Positions 36,494-50,036 of a stretch of 64,000 nt of DNA are shown here, piece by piece (positions within the stretch are counted from its first letter, which is position 1; each line of letters starts with the position of its first letter). Below the pieces are notes generated by a model. The model searched no databases and was not told the DNA's origin. It was given only the letters and a program-made list of their open reading frames with translations. A program made the translations under genes and the position numbers. This stretch comes from Pinus tabuliformis (lineage: Eukaryota > Streptophyta > Pinopsida > Pinales > Pinaceae), in assembly GCA_031772625.1 (NCBI GenBank), contig CM062814.1, forward strand, positions 362,487,750 through 362,551,749, in the 5' to 3' direction.

Positions 36494-36610
36494 ATAGAGA
36501 GAGAAGGAAATATCAATAAGCATATCAAAATACTTCACGAGTCCAAGGATCTGGACACATTGAGGGATACTTATTGATTTAAAATCTACGGCCATTGGTG
36601 GCGTAGATAA

Positions 36611-36616
36611 AATAAA
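36611..36616 (+). terminator. Candidate polyadenylation signal of the laccase gene
   Basis: AATAAA lies 118 bases after the stop codon, a normal distance for a plant 3' UTR. Plant signals are loose, so this is only a likely site. Confidence 0.4.
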
Positions 36617-36659
36617 CTCAAACATGAAGGGCGAACTGTGTTTTTTATTCGTCGGATTG

Positions 36660-38335
36660 CTAACGGCACATCAATAGGCTAGGATTGTGTTTTCTTCTTG
36701 TAAGGATTGTCATTTTGGGATATTGAATTCAGGTTAGTTTTTATTAAACTTTTTATAAGCATCAGATCTTTTTTTATAATAAAATTGGAATAATTTTTTT
36801 TTTTGAGATTTGGGAATTTCCACAGATTCAGACTCAGTGCATTATTGCTTGACTGTCATTATTAGCACAATTATTTTATAAATATTCTAGTTTAACAATT
36901 ATTATTGCACCTATTTTATAAATATTAGACGTTAAAAATTATTTTATAAATATTCCATATTGATATTTATATTATGTTATGTTTCCATAGACTTGAACTC
37001 AAATAAATAATTAAAAAATAATTAAAAAATAAATAATTATTGACGGTCATTATTACATCAAATGGGCTATCATTATTAGTACAATTATTTTATAATGTTA
37101 CAAATAGACAGATACATCAAATTGAATATTATTATTAAAACAATTATTTTATAAATCTCACTTTAACAATTATTTTATAAATATCACAAACTCACCCCTA
37201 CATATTTTCATAAACTTAAACACAAATAAATAATTAAGAAAAATTAAAAACATTCACCATAACAATCAAACTAATATTTTAAACTTAAACACAAATAAAT
37301 AATTAAGAAAAATTAAAAACATTCACCATAACAATCAAACTAATATTTTTTTAACACAAATTTAAATTATAAATTCACTTAATCTAAAATTTATAATAAT
37401 AAATTATTAAATGTAATATTTATAATAACCAATCAACAAATTTTGTTTTAAATAAAATTTAAAAAATACTTTATCTAAAATTTTTCCTAATATGTCACAA
37501 GAACTCAAAACTCTCAACATGAATGGTACACATATTAATTTTTTAAATACTAATAATTACAACTAACTATTCGTAGAAATAAATATTTGTATTCTTTAAT
37601 ATTATATATTTTTAAACTTAATTTCTTATACTATAGCTTTATATTTTAGTTTTGAAATATTATATTAAATTGTAAATAATTTTTTAAAGGCGTAAAACAT
37701 GTAGAGTTTAAATTTGAAAATTAATTTGACTTTTCGAAATTCGTTTTTGTGATCCGTTAACCTAATTTTGATTTTAAGAAGATTTCAAAGATTAAAAAAA
37801 TGTGAATTTAAAATTTTAATTATTGATAATTAAGATATATTAATTTTTTATTATTATCCAAGTTGTTGCTACAATATTACATTATTTGATAATGTGTTAG
37901 CTTTTAATTAATATATAGTTTACTAAGAAAAGTAAATTAATAATTTCTAAAATTGATAGTGTAAAACAATTTTTTTGTTTAATTTTTTTTAGTTTTATAT
38001 ATTTAGGTTATTATTGGTTGAGAGGGTTGGAGTTTTATTTAGCAATGATGACTTGCACATGGTATGTTTGTAAGTTTGTTTAGTTAATATCATGTACAAT
38101 GAGCACATATACTGAAATTTTGAAAACACAATGCGAGTGTGTATTTATTTATTACCTCCACATGTTAAATACAAACATCATTTGGAGTGGTCGTGTGAAA
38201 TTACAGAATACGACAAGTTCCAATGCAAGTTGGGAGTCAAACTCGACAATGCTCAAAATTCCTCTGTTGCATGAGCTTTACTTTGGATGACCGATTGTCG
38301 ACTATGTGACAGGTCAACTCGCCTTTCAACATGCA
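36660..38335. other. AT-rich spacer downstream of laccase
   Basis: Repeated short phrases around 'caattattttataaatatt' occur at 36865-37190. A perfect tandem duplication lies at 37212-37349. No gene seen. Confidence 0.6.
37212..37349 (+). repeat. Perfect 69-bp tandem duplication
   Basis: 37212-37280 and 37281-37349 appear identical over 69 bases, beginning 'aaacttaaacacaaataaat'. No differences were found by eye, so the event is young or an assembly artefact. Confidence 0.9.
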
Positions 38336-38339
38336 CAGT

Positions 38340-39970
<1,631 letters not shown>

Positions 39971-42239
39971 CCCCTGATCCTTTGTTGTTATGCTCATCTT
40001 TAGAAATTATGCCTTTGTCCACGTCACTCCTTCTTCCATCGCATAGTGATAAGGAAATGCTTAAGCATCCAATTTGGATTTGACATGACTAGGTCATCAT
40101 TGGGCTCGATGGATAAGGGTTATCCAATTATAGCTATAAGGTTTCATTCTCGACAAGCTTCTTTGTAATGCGACTATGTGCAAGACATTTCTGTGGTCCG
40201 ATGGAGTTCTTGGCAAGTTATGAGTAGTTCGATGGATCTTAGATCTGGTGGCCTTTACCAGGTCTTGCCCCCTTCTTGTGCACTCTAACAATCGAGAGTG
40301 GATTTAGAAATGGCTTGTCTACAGTGATTTTGCAACTAGCTGGACATGCGTTACTATTCTTCTAAAGTCACAATGACTTGCCAAAGTGTCCACTGGTGCC
40401 ATCTCTCTGAAGCTTACTAGAAGGGTACTCTTTCTGAATCCACTAGGTTCTCAAAATACAAAAAAGGACACAGGAAGATTGACATTCAACACATAGATGG
40501 GGAGATTCTCTTGAAGGTTCAAAAATCAACATGATTTGTATGAACAGGGGTGCACTCAGTGAGCTATTAGTTTATAAACACTTACCACTTGGGGACAAGG
40601 AATTTTAGGTAGGTCAGCCCCAACCAAGAACTTGATGCCTGTTGAAGTGCCTCCGATTCTTTTGCTAATAACAGGGATGTCCTACACATTGACCATGGTG
40701 GGATGACCTCATTTACACATCAAGTCAGTCTTCAGGTACTACGCAGGGTAAGGCTTCCCGCCTTAGGAAGTTCAACAACAATGCAATGTAAGTCAATTCC
40801 TCCCATGAGGTTGTGTGCTACCCAAGAGAGTACATTCCAACATAGGCTACACAATACCTTATGTGGATTTATAGCCTAAAATCTAAGAGATAAGAATATC
40901 CTTAGCGTTCATAGTGGACATTCACATTATGTAACACAAGATTCTGTCCCTCATCATCTCACATACAAGATTGATAGTATCTCCTCGATGTAATCTATTA
41001 ATTGAAATAAAACAAGTCCTTTGTTAAAAATTATGATAGTTAGTCCAGGCGTTGGTGGACTCTGTGAATGCTTTCACACCTTGCAATTTATATTATTATT
41101 AATTATTTTTTATATTTCTATTTATTTTAAAAAATAAATTGTTTGTTTTATATCCTAGTTTGTGATTTTTTCGTAGATAATGAAATTTCCAAAACCATTA
41201 ATTAACATGAAATTATTTTTCAGGAAATAATTTATTGCCATAAATTCTTTTTGTTGTTACATTTCTTAAAAAAATAAGTTTATATTTTTATTATAAATTA
41301 TATGTAAATTAATTACAATTCTAATGAGTAAGTATTTCAAAATCTACAACGATTAGGATTTCCCGCTTAACATTGTAAATAGAGGCAATATTTCATTAGT
41401 TACACACTCCATCTTCGTTAGCAAGCCATTATTAATTGTTTGTACAAAATCCCAAGGAAATTTAATATATTAACACCCCTTTACTAATGGTTCTTTAATA
41501 TTTGCATTTATTTTATTTAGAGTTTCCATGTAGTGAAAACATAATTGTTTGAGCCAAATCAATGGCTTAATTTGGGGATAGTGCCAATATGATAGTAATA
41601 AACAAACAATTATGCCGCATCCAAAATTCAACAAAACAAGTCGGGGGCCAAGACTTCTCTTCTTTCGCTAATTTTTTTCAGTTCCCAGTCCCAACTGCGT
41701 ATTATGTAGGGCAACATGTTCATATGTTCACTTATTTTATTTGACTAGTAATTTATTATTGACAACTACCCAAACAAATTCATGATAATATAATAATAAT
41801 AATAATAACCAAATATCGATTTTCATAAAATATGGATTGTACTACAATGTTCACTAAACTTTATGTAATATATGCATTTAATGAAGTTATCTACATCTTT
41901 AACACTTGATTAAATTTGTGTGCAACTTTGCAAAACTTGTTGCAATTGAAACTATACCATGGAAAGACACTGTTAATGAAGTATGTGAATCTCCCAGCCT
42001 GTGTTTTTCGAACTGCAACAAATTTGTTTGTTAATAAACGATAGGATATTCATTCTTAAAACTTATCTAAAGAGATGAGAATTTTGAAAAAATAAATAAA
42101 AAATTACAGACACATATCATGAGCATAGACCCTTTACAACTCAGCTCATGCCATCGGGATAGTAATTGTGGGCCCTAAGGGAAACAAGTCAAAAATTGGG
42201 TTTGACAATGTGTGCTTGACTTAACACACCTCAAACATT
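39971..42239. other. Gene-free stretch
   Basis: No recognisable gene. 40000-40900 is less AT-rich and may be old transposon DNA, but no motif supports this. 41080-42100 is AT-rich. Confidence 0.5.
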
Positions 42240-42400
42240 GTCGGGCCTGACTATAATCAACCCCCACTGCAGGTCCCACTAAGACAGGTTTGGGTGGTCA
42301 AGAATCGGGCCTCCTTTTCCCTTTTTATTTTTTATCTACAGACCTTTTGATTGTTGACTAACTACTGAGCCCACAACATTAGGACATTAGGTCATATTTA
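42240..42400 (+). repeat. Dispersed repeat, copy 1
   Basis: Related in the same orientation to 45740-45905: shared 'gggtcccact..ga.aggc', 'gggc(t/c)..', 'cctcctt(t/c)tcc' and 'ctgagcccacaacat'-like text. It also resembles part of the 38-40 kb array. The two copies flank the LTR element at 42470-45489. Confidence 0.6.
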
Positions 42401-42469
42401 TGTTGGCTAAAAGTTAAACAAATAATTATTAAAGTAAAAATTATAAAATAAAAATAATATATTTTTATT

Positions 42470-42652
42470 TTTTAAATTCGCACGGAATGTAAACAACCAA
42501 ATAGAAAGATAAGGATCCAATGATTATATTATTCTTATGATACACCTTTGTAGTACATTGTGTGACCCTTGGATTCATTTTCCAAGCGGTCTCTTGGACT
42601 TCAGTGGTTGTTCAAATTCCACACCAACTAATAGAGGATTAGGTGTCCAACA
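42470..42652 (-). repeat. 3' LTR of the short LTR element (183 bp)
   Basis: On the minus strand it starts TGTTGGACACC directly after the purine tract. The opposite end, expected to be ACA, has changed to AAA. Confidence 0.85.
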
Positions 42653-45294
42653 TCCTCCTCCCTTAATCTGAAGGGGAATGTATGAGTCCAAGAAGAGAGT
42701 TGTAATACAACATGTGTGAAAATGCATGGCAGCACTAAGATGAATTTGCTCTCTGCAATGTTGGTATAATGTCATGGTTTAAGGATGACCAGCAACACTG
42801 GAACACTTTGTGTAGTTCCCGAAACTCTTCCAAGTCTGGCAAGAAGTTGAAATGTTCTTCTAGAGGAAGTGTCCCTGATGCTTTGGAGAGTGAGACCTTC
42901 AACTTAAAAAAAGAAGGTCTACAACCTATTGTGGTTTAAGGATAACCACCAACTCTAGAATGCTTAATGCAATTCCTAGAACTCCTCCAAAACTGGCAAG
43001 AATTTGAAGTCTTCTACTAGAGGAAGTGTCCCCAATCTTATGAAGAAAGATCTCAGCCCTACATAGATGGTTTAAGGCTGATCATCAATCGAATGAATGC
43101 TCAGGGGCATCTTCGTCTTTGACAACAACTCTAAATCTAGTATGAAAGGTTGTGGCTCAGGCTCATTTGATATGGTTTTGAAGCTTGTAGATGACCATCA
43201 TTCCCCCCCTTGTCAGATAAAGGTGAGATGATGGAGAAAACTCAATTCCAAGATTGTTTAATACTCTAGAACAAGTTCTGACATATGACTAAAATATCTT
43301 CTTGGCTGTTAAAGCCCATTGCCAAGAAGAGATCCATCCAAGATGAATCTTTTTTCTTGTCAGAGACTTGTTTCTGAACCATTTGTGTGAAGAATGAGTG
43401 GTTTTATGATAGTGTTCACATGGATGAAGATAAAAATAGTGATATTTTATATAGCCAACTCAGTCACAGTGTTGGAATTTAACAACTTTTGGCTGTGAAT
43501 GTGGACAAGAAGAATCTGGAATAGGTGAAAGTGAACTGTCACGAAGGAATACAACACTCTGAAATTGGGTAGCTTTGAGTAATATGGAATTTGAAAGAAA
43601 ACATCCTTATCATATCCAAGACCTATTTTATGCTTTTTATGGACAAACTCTTCCCAAGATCTGATGACCGAGTTGGGAAGTTCAGACTGAACTTTTGCAT
43701 CTGCGTGTAACTTTGTTGCTTCATTAGATACTAGATCTGAATCAACCTTCTTCTTATGGGGGTCTGTTTCAGTGTTCTAAACAGAAACAGGTTCAGAATG
43801 ATGACTCCACTACTATAAATCTTCCTGCTGCAAAAAATCAATCTGTTCTTGTGCATTTTGTAGGCATGTTCGAATGTCAGATACCGTGTCTATGATGATG
43901 TTTAATTTTCCATCAACAATGGAAAGTACTATGCTATCGAATATCTCTAATACATCATCAAATTTGGTCATCGTGTTAGCAAAAATAAACTCCTCTCAGT
44001 GATCTCTTCTTTAAGCTGATGGATTCAAAAATTTACAACATTATATATACGACCTTCATGTATTTCAATGTATAAAACCAACATATAATAAATAATGATG
44101 ATGCCCATAGTATTCACAAAATTTTCAACAGATATCCAATGCCGCATTCACCATAAACATTCAACATATTTAAATATACTCTATGTTGTCAATGCATACC
44201 TCAATTTGGCTTTAATCAAGAGGTATAACTAGTGCACAAAGGTCCTTGAGTTGATGTAGCATAGCATGGACTCCTAAGATGATCTAGAAGCTCTACTCAT
44301 AAATGGCAATAATTATTTCCGCCTTTTGCATAGCCGAATTCGTTCACTCCATAACTCGGTCTTCATACATATCACTCAACATATAACAACATATAATAAT
44401 TGTTGAAGTTTCAGGCTTTAATTTAACTCAACACATAATAATTCACCTCCAACAACTCCATTAGGAGCTTCGAACAGCCTTGTAGAATTGTGCTCTTCCA
44501 CCTTTTGCTCCTGCTTCAATGCGAGCCTTGTTGCTAGCTGCTCCTTGTAAGGGCTCCTTCACATTGGTGTTATGTCTTCTTTCTTTAGCACGCCCTTGGT
44601 TCCTTCAAATGTTTTCTTGATTATTCTCGTACATTCCCACTACTCTATTATGACTACAACTAGAGAGATGGATGAAATTATGGGAAATCCAACCATGCCT
44701 GAAACACTCGAGGATTTGCAGCTTCAAGGCCAGGAGACATCTAGTTTAAATTGAGTTACGACGAGCAAATTAATCGTCCCCTATTAGATGTAGTAGACAA
44801 ACTTTGTAATATGATTCTCGCTTTGGGTGCGTGAGGACTACAGGAGCTAGGAGGGCTTGCATTCAAGAAGCATTTAAACATAAGTTTGTTATAGTCAGCA
44901 AAGGCTTTGGAGCAAAAAGCATTACAGCCAGTGACGAATATGGATGACCCTGACAACGCAATCAACATCCCAACTAGGCATTATATGTGCACGCAGGAAA
45001 ATAGGAGATAGGTCTGAGTGGGCAAAAATGTCTAAATCAGGTTAGAAGAGTCATAAATAATGATAGAAGCCATAAGATGGAGAACGACACAAATCTAGGA
45101 ACGTAGGAAATGCACAATAGGAAATGTTGGAGTTATTTTTTAGTGAAAAACCTGCACCAATATCAGGGAGAGAGAGGGATAACATGCCTCTTCTCTTAGA
45201 AAATTTATGAAAGGCACAAAACATATAAGGATTTCTCAGATCTACAAAGGCCACAAAACAATGGCTCAAATTTGAGCAGGGTAGGAGAACGCCC

Positions 45295-45306
45295 ACTCTA
45301 ATACCA
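45295..45306 (-). other. Primer binding site of the short LTR element
   Basis: TGGTATTAGAGT on the minus strand differs at two of twelve positions from the tRNA-iMet primer site TGGTATCAGAGC and adjoins the LTR with no gap. Confidence 0.8.
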
Positions 45307-45489
45307 TGTTAAAGTCGCATGGAATTTAAACAACCAAATAGAAAGATAAGCATTCGATGATTATATTATTCTTATGACATACATTTATAGTACATTGTAT
45401 GACCTTTGGATTCATATTCCAAATGGTCTCTTGGACTCTGGTGGATGTTCACATTCCACACCAACCCATAAAGGATTAAGTGTCTAATA
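45307..45489 (-). repeat. 5' LTR of the short LTR element (183 bp)
   Basis: Same length as the copy at 42470-42652 and colinear with it. It ends ACA next to the primer site. Confidence 0.88.
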
Positions 45490-45739
45490 TTCTTCAATTT
45501 CTCAATTATATTTATTTACATTCTGGTTAGTTGAGAGCACTTTTCATCTTATTTTGATATTATATTTGTGTCGCTAGGTCATCCATTTGGAGAGGTGTTG
45601 AGTTAATACAATGTACAATGAGGAGGGTGGACCATTGTCAGATCATCTATTTGTAGTGGTGCTGAATTAATACAATGCATGATAGGGAGTCAGGGTTATC
45701 TCACTTTGTGCATTGTCAAATGAAAATAGGGTCTAACCT

Positions 45740-45905
45740 CTGTCTAGTCAGGGCCGGGGACATCCCACTACGGGTCCCACTGGAATAGGCCAGGAGGTCG
45801 GGCTCAACATGACATAAGGAGTCAAGCCTCCTTCTCCTTGTTTTATTTTTTTCCATGCACCTCGAACTGTTGAATAACTATTGGGCCCACAACATGATGT
45901 CAGGA
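45740..45905 (+). repeat. Dispersed repeat, copy 2
   Basis: Partner of 42240-42400, including 'ggtcccact', 'cctccttctcc' and 'ttgggcccacaacat'. Confidence 0.6.
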
Positions 45906-46735
45906 GGTTGTGTCTTGTTCACCTTGTAGCTCTTCTTGTGACATGACTTTTCTTCAATACTAGCTATGAGGTTCATTTAGAAGTCCTTTTTCATTGTAAG
46001 GATTGGCCACTAACATCCCCTTTATTGACCTTGTTAAATATATCAATGCTCCTTTTGTAGTTGTGGTATGAGAAGTTGGACATATGATTATTTCTAAAAA
46101 AATCATCTCTCGAGTTCTAACCTTTCAACCCAAAAAGTACTCTGACTCTCCACCCTAGACCTTGTCCTGACTCGGTTTTGAGTCGGTGTCGGAACTGGTA
46201 AATCTATTTAGGTTTTTTGAAGTACCTCTGACTATTCAAGTACCCAACTTCTAGATTCTTTATCTGCTAATAAAGTAATAATTTTTCTCGACATGAACTC
46301 CTTTCATTATTCTTAAATTATTCTTTTTTTTTTCAAATAAAATGAGTCATTTGTTTAGTTTCACTGTAGGTTTTAAATATAGGTTTTTCCGACCGCAACG
46401 TTGATCTTACCTTGTTTTTTGAAAAATGGTTGATATGTTGTTTCAAATTAATTTGAAATCTGTTGCATGTCATGTGAATTAAACAACTCGATGGCCAAGA
46501 TTTTCAAAACCTTTTGTTTCTAGTTAAACCTCCTATGTCAACTGCTCTTTGAAAGGAAAACCTGAAAACTTGAACTTCAACATGAATTTTAGTAGTTTTC
46601 TCTATAACCTGCAACTTCTGGTAAGTCTTGATATTTCAAAAGGTTTCATTTTATTCAATTAGACTAGTCTTCATAAAAACTCTTAATTATTTGTTTTATT
46701 GCCCATAAAGGCCACAAAATTGCGAAAAAGAACAA
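45906..46735. other. Gene-free stretch
   Basis: Nothing recognised in either strand. Confidence 0.5.
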
Positions 46736-46739
46736 ATCC

Positions 46740-48735
46740 CCTGCTTCAAGGCAAGGAGTTCAAAATATTAAAGAAAAACTAAAGGAGGTAGAAGATCCAT
46801 AACCAAGAATTTATTATCTGAAATCAGCTTTGGTTTCCGACACTATAATCAAAATGCAAGACACATGTTAGATGAAATGGGAGGAAATTTATAATTTCTT
46901 TGAGAATAGGGAGTGTCTAAAGTCATAAAGTTCTAGTAAAGAGAAAATCACACTGTGCAGGGACATGAGAAGGATAGAATTACACATGGTTTTCGCTAGG
47001 GCTAAAATATTTCCTTATTATGACATGATACAATGGATTTTGGGTCATATTAACATTCATACATGCGCAATTACAATTTCCAATAGAAATGTGATAGCAT
47101 CTTGGAGGTAAGACACCCTTTCAAAAATTTATAAGCTAAGCTATCCTAACCCCTTTTTTAGTTCTAAGTTTCTTGGTAATTTCAACAACATAAATTATAA
47201 ACTAAGTGGAAAAAATTATGATAAATTGATTGAAGATTGGTTGCAGAATGAGAAAGAGGGCTTCACATTCAAATCATCTAAGAATTTCCTTGTTGTTATT
47301 TTCCAACAGCCTTTTAGGTTCATTGTCAAAATATTGTCCATATATATGGAGAAAAGGACCTTGACCATTGCAAAACTCAGTGGTTTTTGTTGATTCATAG
47401 TATCCACCATGACTAAAAAGATTTCAATTGGGCTGAGATGTTGTCTCAAAACATGTCAGATGCATTGAAGTTGGCAGTTTCATGCCCTCTAGGCTATGAA
47501 CACATTTTTTTTATGTCTTATTATCTCATGGACATTATGAATGCCTCTTCCCCCTGTCTTCTCATGAAGCAGAATTATCCCACTTATAATTAGCCGCCCA
47601 TTCAAAATTATGCTTCAATGTTATTGGAAAGTAATTATAAATTTCATTTTTATGACATTTACAATTATGTAATGATCCCTCTACATGAAGTCATCTTTGG
47701 TAGTGCTTCTCCAAGGATTAGCGAAGAGATTAAATAGGCACTTGATCAAATATGAGAATATCTGATTCAAGGGTTATTTTCCTATATCAGAATATATGGG
47801 AGCGACGTTCGTCCACATGTATTGTGAGGGTAGATTCCTGAAAGAATTTCTCTTACAGAAGTAACAAATAAGACAACAATAAATAGTCAAGTAGGAAAGA
47901 TGAGTAAACTTCAGAAGAATATTTGTCCAAATTTTCCAATCATGTTTAGAAGAATAATATTGAAGGATAGAGGTCGCGCATTTAAGGAAGCTGAAGAACT
48001 TAGCAATCTCTAGTTTCACTCATTAGCCCATTTTTTATGACCCTGGTTGAATAATAAATGATCATTACAAGGTTGTAAACTATATAAAAACTTTTACGCA
48101 TCAAAATCCTCCGTTTGATGATGTTTTCATGAACATTGATATTTTTTATCATGTGATCGAAAGAGGAAAACTAACGAGTGTTTAGGATAGGGAAAAACTT
48201 TAGGAATTTAGAGAAAACACTTATGAATATTTTCTTAAACAAAAATGTTTGTTGTCTTATATTGTAATTGAAGATTTGAAATATTTTAAATGTCTGAAAG
48301 TTAATTTTTCGCAGCTTCTTTTAGAACCAATGTCTTCTTATGAATAATTACAAAATATTCAAATTGAAAATATGTGTGATGTTTCTGTTACGGTACAATA
48401 ATCAACAATTCTTGAGGCTGGAAAACATGTTAATGTTAAATAACAACAATGAAAGTACTGAATCTTTGGTTGAAGAAGATAGCAGCGTTAAAGTAATTGT
48501 TTCACCAATTCTCCAATGGGAAAAGAAATTACAAGCTTAGCACATTCCTAAAACCACTAAGAAGGACAAGAGACTCATGCATGCTTCATTAAACTGTAAA
48601 GAAACAAAAGCAAAGGAAATCCAAGTGTGGACCAAGAAATGCATTGAAATTTTCATCCATCTATGGGATATTCAGATAGGCTTCAATGAAGAATTTGTTC
48701 TTCCATGATCCAAACCAATAAGGGAGGTAGTCCCA
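46740..48735 (+). pseudogene. Decayed reading frame of unknown identity
   Basis: Coding-like plus-strand peptides run across about 2 kb with stops and shifts: VFARAKIFPYYDMIQWILGH and INIHTCAITISNRNVIASWR (about 46990-47105), NYDKLIEDWLQNEKEGFTFK (about 47215-47275), YLIQGLFSYIRIYGSDVRPH (about 47760-47818), NICPNFPIMFRRIILKDRGR with AFKEAEELSNL (about 47915-48010) and SPILQWEKKLQA (about 48505-48537). The layout suggests one long former protein. I do not recognise it; a plant-specific transposon-associated protein is possible. It ends about 250 bp before the outer LTR element. Confidence 0.45.
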
Positions 48736-48983
48736 GGTTCTCTGAATCAACAATAGAGAAAAGATTGCACAATAAAAGATCTGAGAGAGATGAGTAAAAC
48801 ATAAATTTGGATGCAACAAACTTACCAAAAGTTTCTGTAGTTTCATTTTTAAAAGATCAAACTTATTTCAAAATTTGATGTTAAGTATAATAGAAAGAAA
48901 AGGTTTATTTATAATTTAGTGTCAATGTGCTAGGTCAACATTGTTCATTTCCATCTGATTCATGCTTCTACAATTTCTCAGGT

Positions 48984-48988
48984 GTATA
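48984..48988. repeat. Target-site duplication GTATA, left copy
   Basis: GTATA directly before the LTR at 48989, repeated exactly at 62464-62468. Confidence 0.9.
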
Positions 48989-50023
48989 TGTTATTGGGAA
49001 AACTAGTGTCCATTCAGAGCTGCTAGTCCCACTAAGACAGGTAGTTATCTTAGAAGCAAACAATTTATAGTCACTTGTGTTTTCCTTTATGAGAGACAAG
49101 TAGAGAGTACCAACCTTATTCTTTCACTTTGATCCTTGCTTGTTTCCTCTCTCCCTTGATAGATATTTCACCAATCCTTCCTCACTTGTCCCGCTTCAAA
49201 GAACAGTTGTAGAGTCAAAGCAATGAAATACCATCAAATCATAGAGATCTATAGCCATAAAAAATATAGGATCAGATGTATATCAACCATACAAATGCAT
49301 ACACAAATACAAGAGTCAGAGATATACAAGTATATGGAGGAAAACTCAAATAGCTTTATTGATAGAAGTAGTAGAAGAGAGGATTACAATCAAGCTATCT
49401 GATCCAACACCATCCTCCCAGCATGAAAGCCCTCTTTGCCCCATGAAAAGCTAGATCACCCAACAATACAATGTTTCACAGAGAAACCAACAACGCTTCC
49501 TTACAAATTACAAAGTTCCAACCTCTGGATCTCTAGGATGAGGGATCCATATATAGATATTTACAGGTGGGTGAGTCAACTTCTGGGATTTTGATTAGTG
49601 TCATTTCTCTAATCGTTCTTGGTTCCACTTGGAGATTTCATGATCTCTTACTCATCCCTGGGTGAATTCAGAGAGGCAAGTGTCAAATGAGTAGTTTCTA
49701 GAAGATTCTATGGGTTTCATTCTAGCAAATTGCCTCTACCATTTGTCTGCTCTTCCTGATCGCATCCTACAGAAGGGCTTTTCAGTATGCATCATACCCT
49801 CTATGTGTAACAAGTGAGATGCATCACACCCTCAACATGGAGCAGTTTGTATGGTCCAATTTTGACCAGTTCTGAGTAGTTTTTTAGGGAGAACTTCTAG
49901 GAAATGATGTAATCAACTGACCTTGTTCCTTTAGGGTATGAAACAACACTTTTAGGGGTTTAGAAGCCCTTGGTTTATGGACATATGTGATTGGGGTTGC
50001 AGTGCCCAAATATGTCTATAACA
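48989..50023 (-). repeat. 3' LTR of the outer element (1035 bp)
   Basis: Plus-strand start TGTTATTGGGAAAAC, end TCTATAACA. Colinear with 61419-62463; the 10-bp length difference comes from small indels, mainly near 49088. Confidence 0.9.
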
Positions 50024-50036
50024 GTTGCCCCTTAAA
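50024..50036 (-). other. Polypurine tract of the outer element
   Basis: The minus strand reads TTTAAGGGGCAAC directly before the LTR, fixing the element's orientation. Confidence 0.65.

Larger units (their letters stand above)
42470..45489 (-). mobile_element. Short non-autonomous LTR retrotransposon (3.0 kb)
   Basis: Two 183-bp direct repeats (42470-42652 and 45307-45489) flank the element. On the minus strand the 45.3-45.5 kb copy ends ...TTTAACA and is followed at 45306-45295 by TGGTATTAGAGT, an initiator-Met-type primer site. The 42.5-kb copy is preceded by the purine tract AAGGGAGGAGGAT (42665-42653). Flanks TTATT and TTCTT (42465-42469, 45490-45494) fit a target duplication with one change. 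LTRs differ at about 27 of 183 bases (about 15 %), so it is old. The 2.65-kb interior has no recognisable gag or pol. Confidence 0.85.
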
